64,000 nucleotides of DNA from Acidobacteriota bacterium (lineage in GTDB: Bacteria > Acidobacteriota > Terriglobia > Bryobacterales > Bryobacteraceae). The position numbers were made by a program, and so were the translations under genes. Positions 10,101 through 18,756 of the stretch are shown here, in pieces. A model generated the notes under the pieces. It worked only from the letters and a program-made list of their open reading frames with translations, had not been told where the DNA came from and ran no database searches. The stretch lies in contig JACPNQ010000001.1 of NCBI GenBank assembly GCA_016185425.1, forward strand, positions 1 to 64,000, given 5' to 3'. Every line of letters starts with the position of its first letter. Position 1 is the stretch's first letter.

Positions 10101-10457
10101 AACGGTGACCGACTCCTGCACCTTGCCAATGCTCAACTCGAAGTCGAAGATCGAGCGCTGGTTCACCACGAGCGTGATAGGGCCAAGGCGGCGGGCGGCG
10201 AAACCTTCCTTGCTCGCTTCGATCGTGTAGGAGCCGGGGAGCAAATGGAGGATGACATACACGCCTTGTTCGTTGGTGGAAGTGCGGGTCTCGATGTTGG
10301 TTTCCGTATTGTGCGCGACGATTGTGGCCGACGGGACGGCGGCGCCGGAGGCGTCGCGGGCCGTACCGTTGATGGAGGCGGCGGAAACTTGGGCGAACGA
10401 CGTTGACGCCGTGACTAGACACAGCAAAAAAAGAACAAAAACGTGTATCGCGATCAT
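7125..10457 (-). CDS. Oar-like TonB-dependent receptor 1
   Basis: Product of 1110 residues from the ATG at 10457. It has a signal peptide (MIAIHVFVLFLLCLVTA, cut after SFAQ), a carboxypeptidase-regulatory beta-sandwich (about 25-105, INGTARDASGAAVPSATI), a plug with NMMRLTPGVNAI and MYMLDGVNNQ, and a long beta-barrel ending in an aromatic C-terminus (LQIGARIYF), as outer-membrane barrels do. Acidobacteria carry many such Oar-like receptors; they import or bind large substrates, mostly unknown. An in-frame upstream ATG at 10487 exists, but a consensus TATAAT lies between the two starts and the signal peptide begins at the inner one, so I chose 10457. It is a paralogue of the receptors at 13651 and 21657. 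Confidence 0.9.
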   Translation of the reverse strand: MIAIHVFVLFLLCLVTASTSFAQVSAASINGTARDASGAAVPSATIVAHNTETNIETRTSTNEQGVYVILHLLPGSYTIEASKEGFAARRLGPITLVVNQRSIFDFELSIGKVQESVTVEAVGAQLQSATAELGSALSRQQVVDLPLGRNIQNMMRLTPGVNAITTGQSSIPSVNGQINRSSMYMLDGVNNQATFFSNLALNPIIETIEEFKVQSHNDSVEVGGVMGGVINTATKSGTNSLHGNVYNIEQNDAFNARNAFLTSVAPFKGHTFGGTAGGPVTIPKVYSGRNRTFFFAGYQYFMSRSPALSFFRVPTAANLNGDLSDWPKQIYNPFTTRPDPTQAGTFARDPFPGNQIPASLFKPGMVYYARTVLPAPEPTGIADRNAVNRALNVSEVHSLNTRVDHKFTDMDSVWFRYSGTYAPATAASSIPAISRLNNGRAHNLAGNWIHTFGPTAVLQVSFGRVFQWTNSSDLFNSLPADFTQKVGYSANVNTKYLDGSARLPAFNPANFWSGGEQYNLSRTGDSWHYKAGYTKLFGTHTLKFGGEYNRVQWYYENGITSVGFADAQTANPRALATTGSSLASFLLDVPDNATRRDIIETMPWWGGTVGFYFQDSWKATSKLTLNLGLRYDRTFIPTAGTDDGNNNMVGNMDYNRGKYVIQKIAPPCETAKKSPCVPAPAGAPAGWLPANVEVSPTGKVYEDTKLNFQPRFGAAYRANSRLVIRASAGVFFDNYSGVTQLARNFIGTWPSLGFQSAALINYPSSAQALPSVSGTNPLPSAVLPLADPFVQTAYFGDPNWKNAYSIQWNGGFQYQVTPSFMWSMNYVGSGTHRTTVGGRYNVAVTPGPGNFKDRSPFPYMPVPTSWDRSWGNANYHALQTSFDRRFAKGFALTASYTWSKSIDPGSSGFFGVEGNSIQNPYSMRPDRSVSSYDVPHNLVVSWVYDLPMGKGRLLHTGNRVADYLLGNWQVNGIADIRSGVPVNVTISGDIANTGNVNYLRPNLVGNWRVDNPTPGRWFDKNAFAAPAQFTFGNLGRNVLRADSVHRFDMSVFRNIPINERAFAQLRFEGYNVFNTVTYNAATAEFTNVNFGRVLGAMASRSLQIGARIYF

Positions 10458-10467
10458 AGTGGCTGGG

Positions 10468-10473
10468 ATTATA
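10468..10473 (-). promoter_or_regulatory. Consensus -10 box for Oar-like receptor 1
   Basis: On the minus strand the hexamer reads TATAAT and ends 10 bases before the ATG at 10457, which would put the transcript start only a few bases upstream of the start codon. No Shine-Dalgarno sequence and no good -35 box are visible. It argues against the longer reading frame from 10487. Confidence 0.5.
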
Positions 10474-10526
10474 TATCCGATCAGCACTCGAGTATATGGT
10501 TCACGATTGCACCCACATTGCGTCGA

Positions 10527-10809
10527 TCAGTGTTCCTGTTGGCCAATGACAGCTTCGATCTGCTCAAGGTTGGATTTGTTCAATCCGACGATCTTGGCTT
10601 GCTCGCGGAACAGGGGTGGTACCACCAGCCGAGCTTCGTCCTTGTTGGCCGCCTCCATCCACTACGAGCCAGGCGCTATGGACGCCGTCCATGCACCCCC
10701 GGGCTGCATTGGTCAGGAAATGGGATCCCGTAGAGAGAAACACCTGCGCTACCCGGGTGCAGGCGTAGCGTTCTTCGGGGTGTTGTACTTCGATGAGAAA
10801 TTGTGGCAT
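10527..10809 (-). pseudogene. Frameshifted small conserved protein (MPQFLIEV family)
   Basis: The first 54 or so codons give MPQFLIEVQHPEERYACTRV, then a TGSHFLTNAARGCMDG motif and HSAWLVV. This is the pattern of a small (about 90 residue) uncharacterised bacterial family that normally goes on with an acidic, Lys-rich middle and a PPxFRxxAKIV stretch. Here the frame is lost after WLVVD. One frame over, the expected end continues exactly: EAANKDEARLVVPPLF, then REQAKIVGLNKSNLEQIEA and a stop at 10527. The whole span is 283 bases, one more than a multiple of three, so a single-base insertion near 10655 explains it. Either a real recent inactivation or an assembly error; reads would decide. Confidence 0.75.
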
Positions 10810-10898
10810 TACCTGAATCCTCTCCAGGGCTCGCGTGCGGCTTTGGCATAACGCTAAAACTCATACCGTTGGCTGGCAACCAGGCTTACCGAAACGAT

Positions 10899-11906
10899 CT
10901 ACCTGTTCGGAAATGGTCGAGGCTGGGGCACGTTCAATAACTCCGGTTTTGCTGTCCGCAAACGCTGGGAAACCTCTTTTGCGGCCTTGGCCTCCTCCGT
11001 CTTCCCCATTCGGAATAACACCTGCGAAAGCAATAGATGCGGCTGTGGGTTGCCCTCGTCCCGGTGTGCCGCTTCCCGTAACTCCTCAGCCGCGCCCTCC
11101 AGCTTTCCCTGCGCCATTAGAGCCCGCGCTAAGGCCAGACGCGCTACCGTGTATTCCGCCCGCCGCTCCAGGGCCTTTCGGAATTCTGCCTCGGCTTGCG
11201 CGGGGTCCTCCTGACGCAGGAGGACATCGCCGCGGAAGTAGTGCGGCTCCTCATACACCCCGTCCAGCGTAATCGCCTTCTCAAAGTAGGGCATCGCCTC
11301 GTCCCATCGCCCCATCTTGTGCAGGTGAAACCCCACCTCGAAATTCGCGCGCGCCGACTCCGGGAACCGCCCCAATGCCCGCCTCGCTAGCGCATGCGCT
11401 TCATCGAATTGCCCAGCATCCTGGCGGGCCTTCATGGCGAGAAAATAGAGCGGCATTTCCTCCGGCGCCAATCGCAGGGCGGCCTCGGCCATTCTGGCCG
11501 CGTCAGCGAAGTATCGGCCCTTGCTGTACTCGACCGACATCACCTGCATCAACTTCCGATTCTCCGGCTGCAACGCCAACGCTGTGCGCCAGACGCGCAA
11601 CGCTTCCTCCGTCTGGTTCTGGCGGGCTAACGCGGTCCCCAATAGGTAGGCCGTGTTGAAGTCCTTCGGATTCGCCGCCGCCGCGCGCCGCAACCACTGT
11701 GCTGCTTCCTCGTCCTGCCCCTGCCGTACCGCCGTGAACCCCAGGTTGAACAGCGAGGGGAAATGCGCCGGCGCCATCTGTACCGCCTTCCGCCACAGTC
11801 CCACCGCCTCCTCGACGCTTCCGGCCGATGCCAGCTCGATCGCCTGTTCCGACAACGCATCCGGGGTCGCCTGCATTAACGCGAACGCCAGTACGAGCGT
11901 TGTCAC
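10899..11906 (-). CDS. Periplasmic or secreted TPR protein
   Basis: Product of 335 residues with a short hydrophobic N-terminus (TTLVLAFALMQA) that may act as a signal peptide. The rest is a run of about eight tetratricopeptide repeats (for example FNLGFTAVRQGQDEEAAQWL, and AYLLGTALARQNQTEEALRV), from about residue 18 to 310, ending in a short Pro-rich tail. TPRs form scaffolds for protein-protein contacts; no enzyme domain is present. Its ATG overlaps the stop codon of the FG-GAP/ASPIC gene upstream (ATGA), so the two are translationally coupled. TPR plus FG-GAP/ASPIC pairs are common in Acidobacteria and Planctomycetes, with unknown role, perhaps at the cell surface. Confidence 0.85.
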   Translation of the reverse strand: MTTLVLAFALMQATPDALSEQAIELASAGSVEEAVGLWRKAVQMAPAHFPSLFNLGFTAVRQGQDEEAAQWLRRAAAANPKDFNTAYLLGTALARQNQTEEALRVWRTALALQPENRKLMQVMSVEYSKGRYFADAARMAEAALRLAPEEMPLYFLAMKARQDAGQFDEAHALARRALGRFPESARANFEVGFHLHKMGRWDEAMPYFEKAITLDGVYEEPHYFRGDVLLRQEDPAQAEAEFRKALERRAEYTVARLALARALMAQGKLEGAAEELREAAHRDEGNPQPHLLLSQVLFRMGKTEEAKAAKEVSQRLRTAKPELLNVPQPRPFPNR

Positions 11907-13567
11907 TTTTTCCCCGTCCCTTCTTCCAGCCGCACTAGCTTGTTCACACCTTCCACCGCGAACCGCTCCGTCCGCCCGCTGGGCCAGGCTACCGTCAACC
12001 CGTCCACCTTCGCCGCCTTTCCTAACCCGAAATGCAGTCGCCGCCCATTGTAGGAAAGGAAGCTCGTCTGGCTCAACACTGTCTGCGCCTGTTTCCGTCC
12101 GCCCACCTCCAGAGTCACCACTGCGCCCAATCCGCCGCCACTCAGCAATACCTGCAGCCAGCCATTGCCGCTTGTGGAATCGTTTCGCAACAACGAAGGA
12201 CCTTCGTGCATGTTCATGATCAGCACGTCGATGTCCCCATCGTTATCGAAATCGGCGAACGCCGCTCCCCGGCTCGATGCGCGCTGCGCTACGCCTGGTC
12301 CCGCAATGGTTGAAACATCCTCAAATTTTCCGCCGCCCAGATTCCGGTACAGCAAACGCGGATTCGCGTATGGCTCCCCGGCGAGCCGAGGGAAGACATG
12401 CCCATTCACCTGGAAGACGTCCAGCCAGCCATCGTTATCGAAATCCACCAACCCTACGCCCCAGGCCACATACTGCGGATTGACGGCCAGACCTGCCTTC
12501 ATCACCACGTCCTCAAAAATTCCCCCGCCAATATTGCGGTACAAATTTGGATAATCGCCAGCGAAATTTGTCTTGATCAGGTCCAAGCGCCCGTCGTTAT
12601 CAAAGTCTCCGGCGGCCACGCCCATCCCTCCCTGCTCATATCCGTGCTCATTGAAGGCCAACCCTGTTTCCGCGCCCAGTTCGGTGAACGTGCCGTTGCG
12701 GTTGTTGCGGAGAAACAGGCTTGGGGAGGAATCGCTGGCGATATAGATATCGGTCCATCCGTCCTCATTGAGGTCCGTGGCCACAGTCGTGAAGCCATAG
12801 AAGCCCTCGCGCCGCATGGCCTCCGTAAACGTGCCGTCGCCCTTGCCCCGGTAGAGTGTCAACCCACCCGTTGGCAACCCGCGCGGACCGCAGAACACCG
12901 GCGCTCCTTTCCACTGGCAGTTCGCAGCGGATCCCGGTAGCGGCGCTTTCGCGAGCTCGAAACCGACGTAGCGCGTGACGACGAGGTCGAGTTGTCCGTC
13001 CCGGTCGTAGTCGAGAAAGGAACAGCCCGTGCTCCACTCGCCTTTGTCCGGCCACACCTCCTCTTTGAACCCGCCTTTGCCGGTATTCCTGAAGAGAACG
13101 TTTGCTCCCCAATACGTGACGAACACATCGTCGAATCCGTCGCGATCCACATCCCCCACGCACGCCCCGCTCCCCCATCCTGTGTGCGTCATTCCGGCCC
13201 GCCGCGTGACGTCGACAAAACGTCCGCGTTCATTGTGGAACAGGTAGTTTCCACCGGCCTGCGCGGCTCCGAACTGCGTCCCGTTCACCAGGAAGATGTC
13301 GTCCCAGCCGTCGTTGTCGTAGTCCAGGAACGCCACGCCGTTGCCATTCGCTTCCAGAATGTATTTCTTCGTGCTCTCCCCGCCGCTGACAAATCGCGCG
13401 CGCAAACCCACTTGCGCGGCTACGTCCGTCAGCTTTACCCCGAATGGCCGCCCGCTCGGTTTCATTCGCGCCGCGGCCGCCGCACCCTGCGTCGATATCC
13501 CTTGCGCAAACGCCCCGGCCAATAGCGCCAAGCTGGCGATCAGAATTGTGAAGTCCCGCATTTGCAC
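11903..13567 (-). CDS. FG-GAP/VCBS repeat protein with ASPIC/UnbV C-terminus (CRTAC1-like)
   Basis: Product of 554 residues with a signal peptide (MRDFTILIASLALLAGAFAQ from the second Met). It carries at least six FG-GAP/VCBS blades with calcium-binding loops (DYDNDGWDDIFLVNG, DVDRDGFDDVFVTYWG, DFDNDGRLDLIKTN, DFDNDGWLDVFQVNG, DFDNDGDIDVLIMN), so a secreted beta-propeller of the integrin-alpha type. The end (about 470-550) fits the ASPIC/UnbV domain: HFGLGKAAKVDGLTVAWPSG. Such proteins resemble animal CRTAC1 and are thought to bind surface ligands. A GATAAT hexamer lies 10 bases before the ATG. It is divergent from the receptor at 13651 with 83 bases between them, so the two promoters share that space. 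Confidence 0.9.
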   Translation of the reverse strand: MQMRDFTILIASLALLAGAFAQGISTQGAAAAARMKPSGRPFGVKLTDVAAQVGLRARFVSGGESTKKYILEANGNGVAFLDYDNDGWDDIFLVNGTQFGAAQAGGNYLFHNERGRFVDVTRRAGMTHTGWGSGACVGDVDRDGFDDVFVTYWGANVLFRNTGKGGFKEEVWPDKGEWSTGCSFLDYDRDGQLDLVVTRYVGFELAKAPLPGSAANCQWKGAPVFCGPRGLPTGGLTLYRGKGDGTFTEAMRREGFYGFTTVATDLNEDGWTDIYIASDSSPSLFLRNNRNGTFTELGAETGLAFNEHGYEQGGMGVAAGDFDNDGRLDLIKTNFAGDYPNLYRNIGGGIFEDVVMKAGLAVNPQYVAWGVGLVDFDNDGWLDVFQVNGHVFPRLAGEPYANPRLLYRNLGGGKFEDVSTIAGPGVAQRASSRGAAFADFDNDGDIDVLIMNMHEGPSLLRNDSTSGNGWLQVLLSGGGLGAVVTLEVGGRKQAQTVLSQTSFLSYNGRRLHFGLGKAAKVDGLTVAWPSGRTERFAVEGVNKLVRLEEGTGKK

Positions 13568-13650
13568 TCGTATTATCCCCCTGCTAGACCCCTTGAAATA
13601 TGAAATAATTCCCTGAGCCTTAGGGCACTTCGTGTTTAGGGGATCTCTGT

Positions 13651-16600
13651 TTGAAACCTCATCTCATATCCAAGTTGTCACGCCTGTTACTTGGAGTCGG
13701 TCTCGTTGCGGCCACTCTGTGCGCACAAACCACCAATTCAACAATCGTCGGCTCCGTGATCGACGCCCAGTCCAGCGTTGTGGCTGGGGCTGTGGTCAGT
13801 GTGAAGGACAAAGGTACTGGCGTCGGCCGTACCGTCACCACCGATAGTACGGGCAACTACCGTATTTTCCCGCTCAACCCCGGACGCTACGAACTCTCCG
13901 CTACCCACCCGGGCTTCAAGACCAAAATCGTTCCCGAGGTTATTCTGGAAATCGCCTCGACCGTCAAAGTCGACTTCGCACTTGAAGTCGGCCAAGTAAG
14001 CGACAGCGTGGAAGTCACCGCCGCCGCGGCCATCCTTCAAACCCAGGAAGCATCCGTCGGCGGAACCGTTACCGGCGCTGAGCTCTCGCGTCTTCCAGTG
14101 AACGGCCGCAACTATACCCGCTTGATTATGTTGATGCCAGGGACCAGCGACCAGGGCGGATCACAGAGCAAGGGAACCTTCTCCGGTACCCAGCTCATCT
14201 CCGTCAACGGCCAGCGCCGCCAGGACAACAACTACACCATCGATGGCGTCGACAACAACTTCCAGATGATGAACTCTCCGGGTGCTTCGCCGCCGATGGA
14301 TTCGATCCAGGAGTTCCGCGTCCTGAACAACACCTCGGCCGAATTCGGCCGGTCTTCTGGTGCAAACGTCAACATCGCTATCAAGTCCGGTACGCGCGAT
14401 CTTCATGGCTCGGTGTACGAATATCTGCGCAACGACAAGTTCGATGCCAACGACTTCTTCGCCAATCGCCAGGGCACCGGCAAGGTCCCCTTCCGGCAGA
14501 ATCAGTATGGTGTCTCCGTTGGCGGCCCGGTCGTCCTGCCGAAACTCTACAACGGGCGCGACAAGACATTCTGGTTCGCCAGTTGGGAAGGCTTCCGGCT
14601 TCGCCGCGGCAGCTCCGCCAATACGACGTTCCCCATTGCCGCCCAACGCAATGGCGACTTCTCCCAGCAGTCCCGTACCATCTATGACCCCTTCACCGGC
14701 CGACCGGATGCGCAAGGCAATATCGTCCGGGATCCCTTCGCCGGCAACCGTATTCCTCCGGGTCGCATCAGCCCCGCTATCAAGTTCTTCGTGGACACGA
14801 TGATGCCGCTGCCGAACTTCGGTACCGGGTTGAACAACAACTACATCAACACGGCCGGCCGCAGCAACGACCGCGACATGCTCGTCCTCCGCGGCGATCA
14901 CAACTTCTCTTCGAAAGATATCGTCAACGTTCGCTACCTCCGGCAACGCGTCGGCGAACGGGTACCGAACGTCAATCCTTATTTGTACGCTAACAACCGT
15001 TTCGACGTTGAAAACGTGGCCGGCGGATGGACCCACATCTTCTCCGCTACCACCGTCCTCGACGTGAAGTATGGGTACAACAAGCCCAACAACCCCGGCG
15101 CGACGCTCAACACGGCCATCACCCGCGGCGAGTTCTTCGACAAGACGGGTATCAAGATGTATCAGCGTGATGTCCTGTTCGATCCGATCCCCACCCTCAA
15201 CGCGGTCGGGGAAGTGTCGGTAGGCGGCGGTGGCGACATCACCGGCGACAAGATCAACCAGTTCATCGCCAATCTCTCCAGGACGGTCGGACGGCACAAC
15301 CTGAAGTTTGGCGCCAATATTACGAAGCGCATTTTCAACACGAACACGTCCAATCCGATGAACGGCAATGGCGACTTCGACCGCCGGCTGACATCGCTGT
15401 TCTCCGACAGCAACTCGGGTCACAGCTTCGCCACTATGCTTCTTGGAACGCCCACGGAGATCCGGCGCAGCAGCGGCAATACCCTTACCGATGCGCACGT
15501 CACTGCTTCCCAGGCCTTCGTGCAGGACGACTGGCGCGTCAATAATAAATTGACTGTCAACCTCGGTCTGCGGTGGGAATTCGCCAACCCGCCGTATGAC
15601 ACTACAGACCGTCTCGGCAACCTGCTCGTGACCCGGGATCCGTCTACCGGCAGGTACTCCGGCAAGCTCATGTGGGCCACCGTCAATCCGGCCGTCAACC
15701 CCGCCACCGGCAAGGCTAACGACCCGCCCAACCAATTGGGCTACGGCCGCTCGCTGAAGCGCTCCAATTACAGGGACTTCGCCCCGCGCGTGGGCATCTC
15801 CTACCAGATGAACTCGAAGACAGTCATCCGCACGGCATATGGCATCTTCTTCAACTCCACGTTCGTGCAGGAACTGCAGGATCTTCGTAAGTTCTGGCCC
15901 TACACGCCGCAGGAGCTCTTCACCGCCAACACCGGCACCATCCCCGACCTTTTTATCACGTCCGCGGCGCAGACCGGCACCGTCAGCATCGGTGGATGGT
16001 CGCAGAACCCGGAGAACCGCACACCCTATTCCCAGCAATGGAACTTCACCATCCAACACCAGTTGATGAACGACCTCGCTGTCGATATCGGTTACGTCGG
16101 CAACGCCAACAAGCGCCAGATCGGTTACAGCGCGCTGAATACCGCCCCCATCCCCGGCCCGGGCGCCGTGAATCCGCGGCGGCTCATGCCGGAATTCGGC
16201 GAACTCGATGCCGGCTATAACGTGTTCGCCTCTTCCTACAATTCGCTGCGTGTCAATGCTGTGAAACGATTCAGCCGCGGCTCACAATTCCAGGTCAATT
16301 ACACCTGGGGTAAGGCGTTGGACAACCAGTCCTCGCTGGCCGAATCCCGTGCGCAAAACCAATATGACCGCCGCGCCGATTGGGGCCGCTCCTCCATCGA
16401 CATCCGGCATATCTTTCAGGCCTCCTACGTCTACGAACTTCCGTTCGGGAAGGGGAAGAAGTATGGCTCAAGCTGGCAAGGGCCCGCGGATTGGGTTCTG
16501 GGAGGATGGTCCGTGGAGGGAATCACACGTCTGCAGACGGGCGCTCCGTATAACGTCACCGTCGGGCAGGATCGCGCCAACGTCGGCCGCTCTATCCAGC

Positions 16601-16944
16601 GCCCGAACGTGATTCGGAATCCCAACAATGGCGGCAACCGGAACGTCGACATACCGTGGATCGATACCGCGGCCTTCCAGCTCCAGCCCATCTACACGTA
16701 TGGCAACGCCGGTTCGTTTATTACGCAGGCGGACGGCCGCGAAACATGGGACATCGCTTTCCAGAAGGACTTCAAGTTCAAACGGGAGAGTAACTTCATT
16801 CAGTTCCGCGCCGAAATGTTCAACATGCCCAACCACGTCAACATGGGGAATCCGCAAGGCAGCTTCGCGTCTTCCGCATTTGGCAAGGTCACGTCGGCCA
16901 CCTCGGCGCGCCAGATCCAACTGGGGCTTAACTACAAGTTCTAA
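13651..16944 (+). CDS. Oar-like TonB-dependent receptor 2
   Basis: Product of 1097 residues. The start is a TTG (13651) preceded by AGGGGA about nine bases upstream; the signal peptide (ISKLSRLLLGVGLVAATLCA) follows directly. Domains: carboxypeptidase-regulatory sandwich (about 28-110, STIVGSVIDAQSSVVAGAVV), plug with LPVNGRNYTRLIMLMPG and YTIDGVDNNFQMMN (about 150-210), and an outer-membrane barrel ending QLGLNYKF with a terminal Phe. It likely binds or imports a large extracellular substrate with TonB energy. It is divergent from the FG-GAP/ASPIC-TPR pair and ends in a strong intrinsic terminator, so it is probably monocistronic. Confidence 0.9.
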   Translation: MKPHLISKLSRLLLGVGLVAATLCAQTTNSTIVGSVIDAQSSVVAGAVVSVKDKGTGVGRTVTTDSTGNYRIFPLNPGRYELSATHPGFKTKIVPEVILEIASTVKVDFALEVGQVSDSVEVTAAAAILQTQEASVGGTVTGAELSRLPVNGRNYTRLIMLMPGTSDQGGSQSKGTFSGTQLISVNGQRRQDNNYTIDGVDNNFQMMNSPGASPPMDSIQEFRVLNNTSAEFGRSSGANVNIAIKSGTRDLHGSVYEYLRNDKFDANDFFANRQGTGKVPFRQNQYGVSVGGPVVLPKLYNGRDKTFWFASWEGFRLRRGSSANTTFPIAAQRNGDFSQQSRTIYDPFTGRPDAQGNIVRDPFAGNRIPPGRISPAIKFFVDTMMPLPNFGTGLNNNYINTAGRSNDRDMLVLRGDHNFSSKDIVNVRYLRQRVGERVPNVNPYLYANNRFDVENVAGGWTHIFSATTVLDVKYGYNKPNNPGATLNTAITRGEFFDKTGIKMYQRDVLFDPIPTLNAVGEVSVGGGGDITGDKINQFIANLSRTVGRHNLKFGANITKRIFNTNTSNPMNGNGDFDRRLTSLFSDSNSGHSFATMLLGTPTEIRRSSGNTLTDAHVTASQAFVQDDWRVNNKLTVNLGLRWEFANPPYDTTDRLGNLLVTRDPSTGRYSGKLMWATVNPAVNPATGKANDPPNQLGYGRSLKRSNYRDFAPRVGISYQMNSKTVIRTAYGIFFNSTFVQELQDLRKFWPYTPQELFTANTGTIPDLFITSAAQTGTVSIGGWSQNPENRTPYSQQWNFTIQHQLMNDLAVDIGYVGNANKRQIGYSALNTAPIPGPGAVNPRRLMPEFGELDAGYNVFASSYNSLRVNAVKRFSRGSQFQVNYTWGKALDNQSSLAESRAQNQYDRRADWGRSSIDIRHIFQASYVYELPFGKGKKYGSSWQGPADWVLGGWSVEGITRLQTGAPYNVTVGQDRANVGRSIQRPNVIRNPNNGGNRNVDIPWIDTAAFQLQPIYTYGNAGSFITQADGRETWDIAFQKDFKFKRESNFIQFRAEMFNMPNHVNMGNPQGSFASSAFGKVTSATSARQIQLGLNYKF

Positions 16945-16964
16945 CCAGCAATCCAGCCAAGAAT

Positions 16965-16996
16965 AAAGCCGCCGTGTACCTCGCGGCGGCTTTTTT
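16965..16996 (+). terminator. Intrinsic terminator of Oar-like receptor 2
   Basis: GC-only 7-base stem (GCCGCCG at 16968-16974 with CGGCGGC at 16984-16990), a 9-base loop and a run of six T (16991-16996) preceded by AAA that can extend the stem. It starts 20 bases after the receptor stop codon. Confidence 0.9.
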
Positions 16997-17173
16997 ATGC
17001 TAATCCAAGTGGTGAGTTGTGAGACCAAGTACTGACCCGTGGCCGGGAATGGTTGCAGCACCATTCCAAGCCGGACGGCCTCGGCTTGGGCCTTGTTTTT
17101 CATCCCAGGCTGTGCGCGATCACGGCGGTCAGATGCGGGTCGAATCGGGCAGCCGGCGTGTCTGCATTGCGTT

Positions 17174-18538
17174 CTATTTGCCGGACATAGGGAGGCTGGC
17201 GACACTGTCTGAACCGCACCCCTGAAGGCCTTCCCGTGCTACGGCTAAGACGCGCCGGACGACGGGCGGAGGTATCAGCAGGGATTCGCGGAGCGGCTCG
17301 TCGTAATCGAAGGAATCGGCGATTCTCATGATCATGTCTTTGGAGCGCGCCCAATGCCCGTCAGCTCTTTCCCGATCCCGTTCGCCCGCATACAAATCCC
17401 AGGCCGTGCGATGGACCTGCCATGCCGCCACAGGAATGTCAAACCTGTCGAGGATTGTCAGGGCTTTGTGGATACACGTTCGGGCGCCGTCGAAGTCCCT
17501 TTCGGCTTTGGCGACTCGCGACTTGATTTCCCAGGCCATCGCGCGGATGTTAGGGCACGGGAGAGAGTGTGCGGATGCCAGAAAGTCATCCACCTCCCGT
17601 TGAGCATCTGCGATATCGGCAGCCTGCAACCGGGCTTCAATCATTCCGAGCCGCGCGAACATTCGCCAGTGCCAGTGCAGAAAGAACTTTGGCGTAATCT
17701 GAGGATCGCGGACTTGCGAGAAGCATTGATAGGCCGCGATGTGATTCCCCTGAAGGAGTTCCGCATACCCGGAAGCGATTCTGGAAACAGTCCTCAACCA
17801 GGACGCATGCGGCTCTGTGTCGCTGCGCATGACGATTTTGCTCAGGCGGCGCACTCCATCGAAATCGAAGCAGAGCAGCCGCAGCCATGCCTCGCCAAGA
17901 ATGTACATCCACGGGTCCTCCTCATTCTTCTTCGCCAAGTCTCTTCCCGCTCGAAGAATTTGAAGCATTTCCCCAAACCGGCCCCGGAACAGAAAAGATA
18001 CACTGCCCTCGCGCGATTCGTAGATCCGGATAGCGAGCGACTTGGTCCTGGAACGCGTCCACGAGTGTTGTCTTACCTATTCCTGCTTCACCCGTTACGA
18101 AGACCACTTGCCGCTGGCCGTCCAATGCCGCCTGCAAATAATCGTCCAGTCCAGCCGCGTGAGTCCTTCTTCACGCCCCACTATCTTGGCGGGGGGTGGT
18201 GCCGCGGAATCCAAACGGGGCACTGTGCGGTCGTCCGTGACGGGAGCTATAAACTGATAACCCCGCTTCGGAAACGTCTCAACGAATACCGGTTCGCCGG
18301 ACCGGTCGCCCAACACCTTACGGATTTCCAGGAAGCATGTACTTTCGGATGCCCTCCGGATTAACATACCTTTTCCCCATGGCGCCTCCAGGAGCTCGTC
18401 CTGCGTCACCAGGCGATCCGCATGCTGCGCTAGATAACGCAGCACATCGAACGCCTTTGGAGTAAGAGTTGCGCGCTCCTTACCTCGCCAAAGACAGTGG
18501 TTCACGATGTCAAGCCGGAAGGGCCTGAAAGCTTTCAT
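17174..18538 (-). pseudogene. Decayed winged-helix / ATPase / TPR transcriptional regulator
   Basis: Remains of a large regulator in several frames. From the ATG at 18538 an OmpR/CadC-type winged helix is read (LTPKAFDVLRYLAQHADRLV, then FVETFPKRGYQFIAPV), then a linker with VGREEGLTRLD. The frame breaks there: the 5 bases TGGAC are doubled near 18150. One frame over, DYLQAALDGQRQVVFVTGE continues with the P-loop GEAGIGKTT and RIARGQCI, after which the bulk of the ATPase is missing. Near 18004 the sequence jumps, in another frame, to a TPR-like C-terminus (GRFGEMLQILRAG to 17174). Intact relatives run to about 900 residues, against about 450 codons left here. So at least one frameshift and one large internal deletion: a true pseudogene. 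Confidence 0.85.
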
Positions 18539-18756
18539 ATAAAAACAGGCTCCCCAGTCCGCACTCGAGAGAGGATGACTCGAATGCAACTCGCAGTATA
18601 GATGCTTAGGCCAGTCCGTGGCGTCAACGAAAATCGGACCAAAACGCCTCCGAAACGTCACGTTTCGGTTTCAGCGATCCCGTATCTTGGGGCTGTGGCC
18701 ACTCCGTTCGCTAGGTCGGAGCCGGCCTCCAATTAAGACATAAAGGTAATACTTAT

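Noticed and set aside
14161..16059. 632-codon minus-strand frame opposite Oar-like receptor 2
   Set aside because: It mirrors the receptor's codon pattern, shows no known domain, and no promoter or ribosome binding site supports it. The same applies to the frames opposite receptors 1 (8193-9380, 9432-10406) and 3 (22707-24155).
16468..17205. 245-codon minus-strand frame downstream of receptor 2
   Set aside because: It runs through the receptor's 3' end and its terminator, and the product has no family resemblance.
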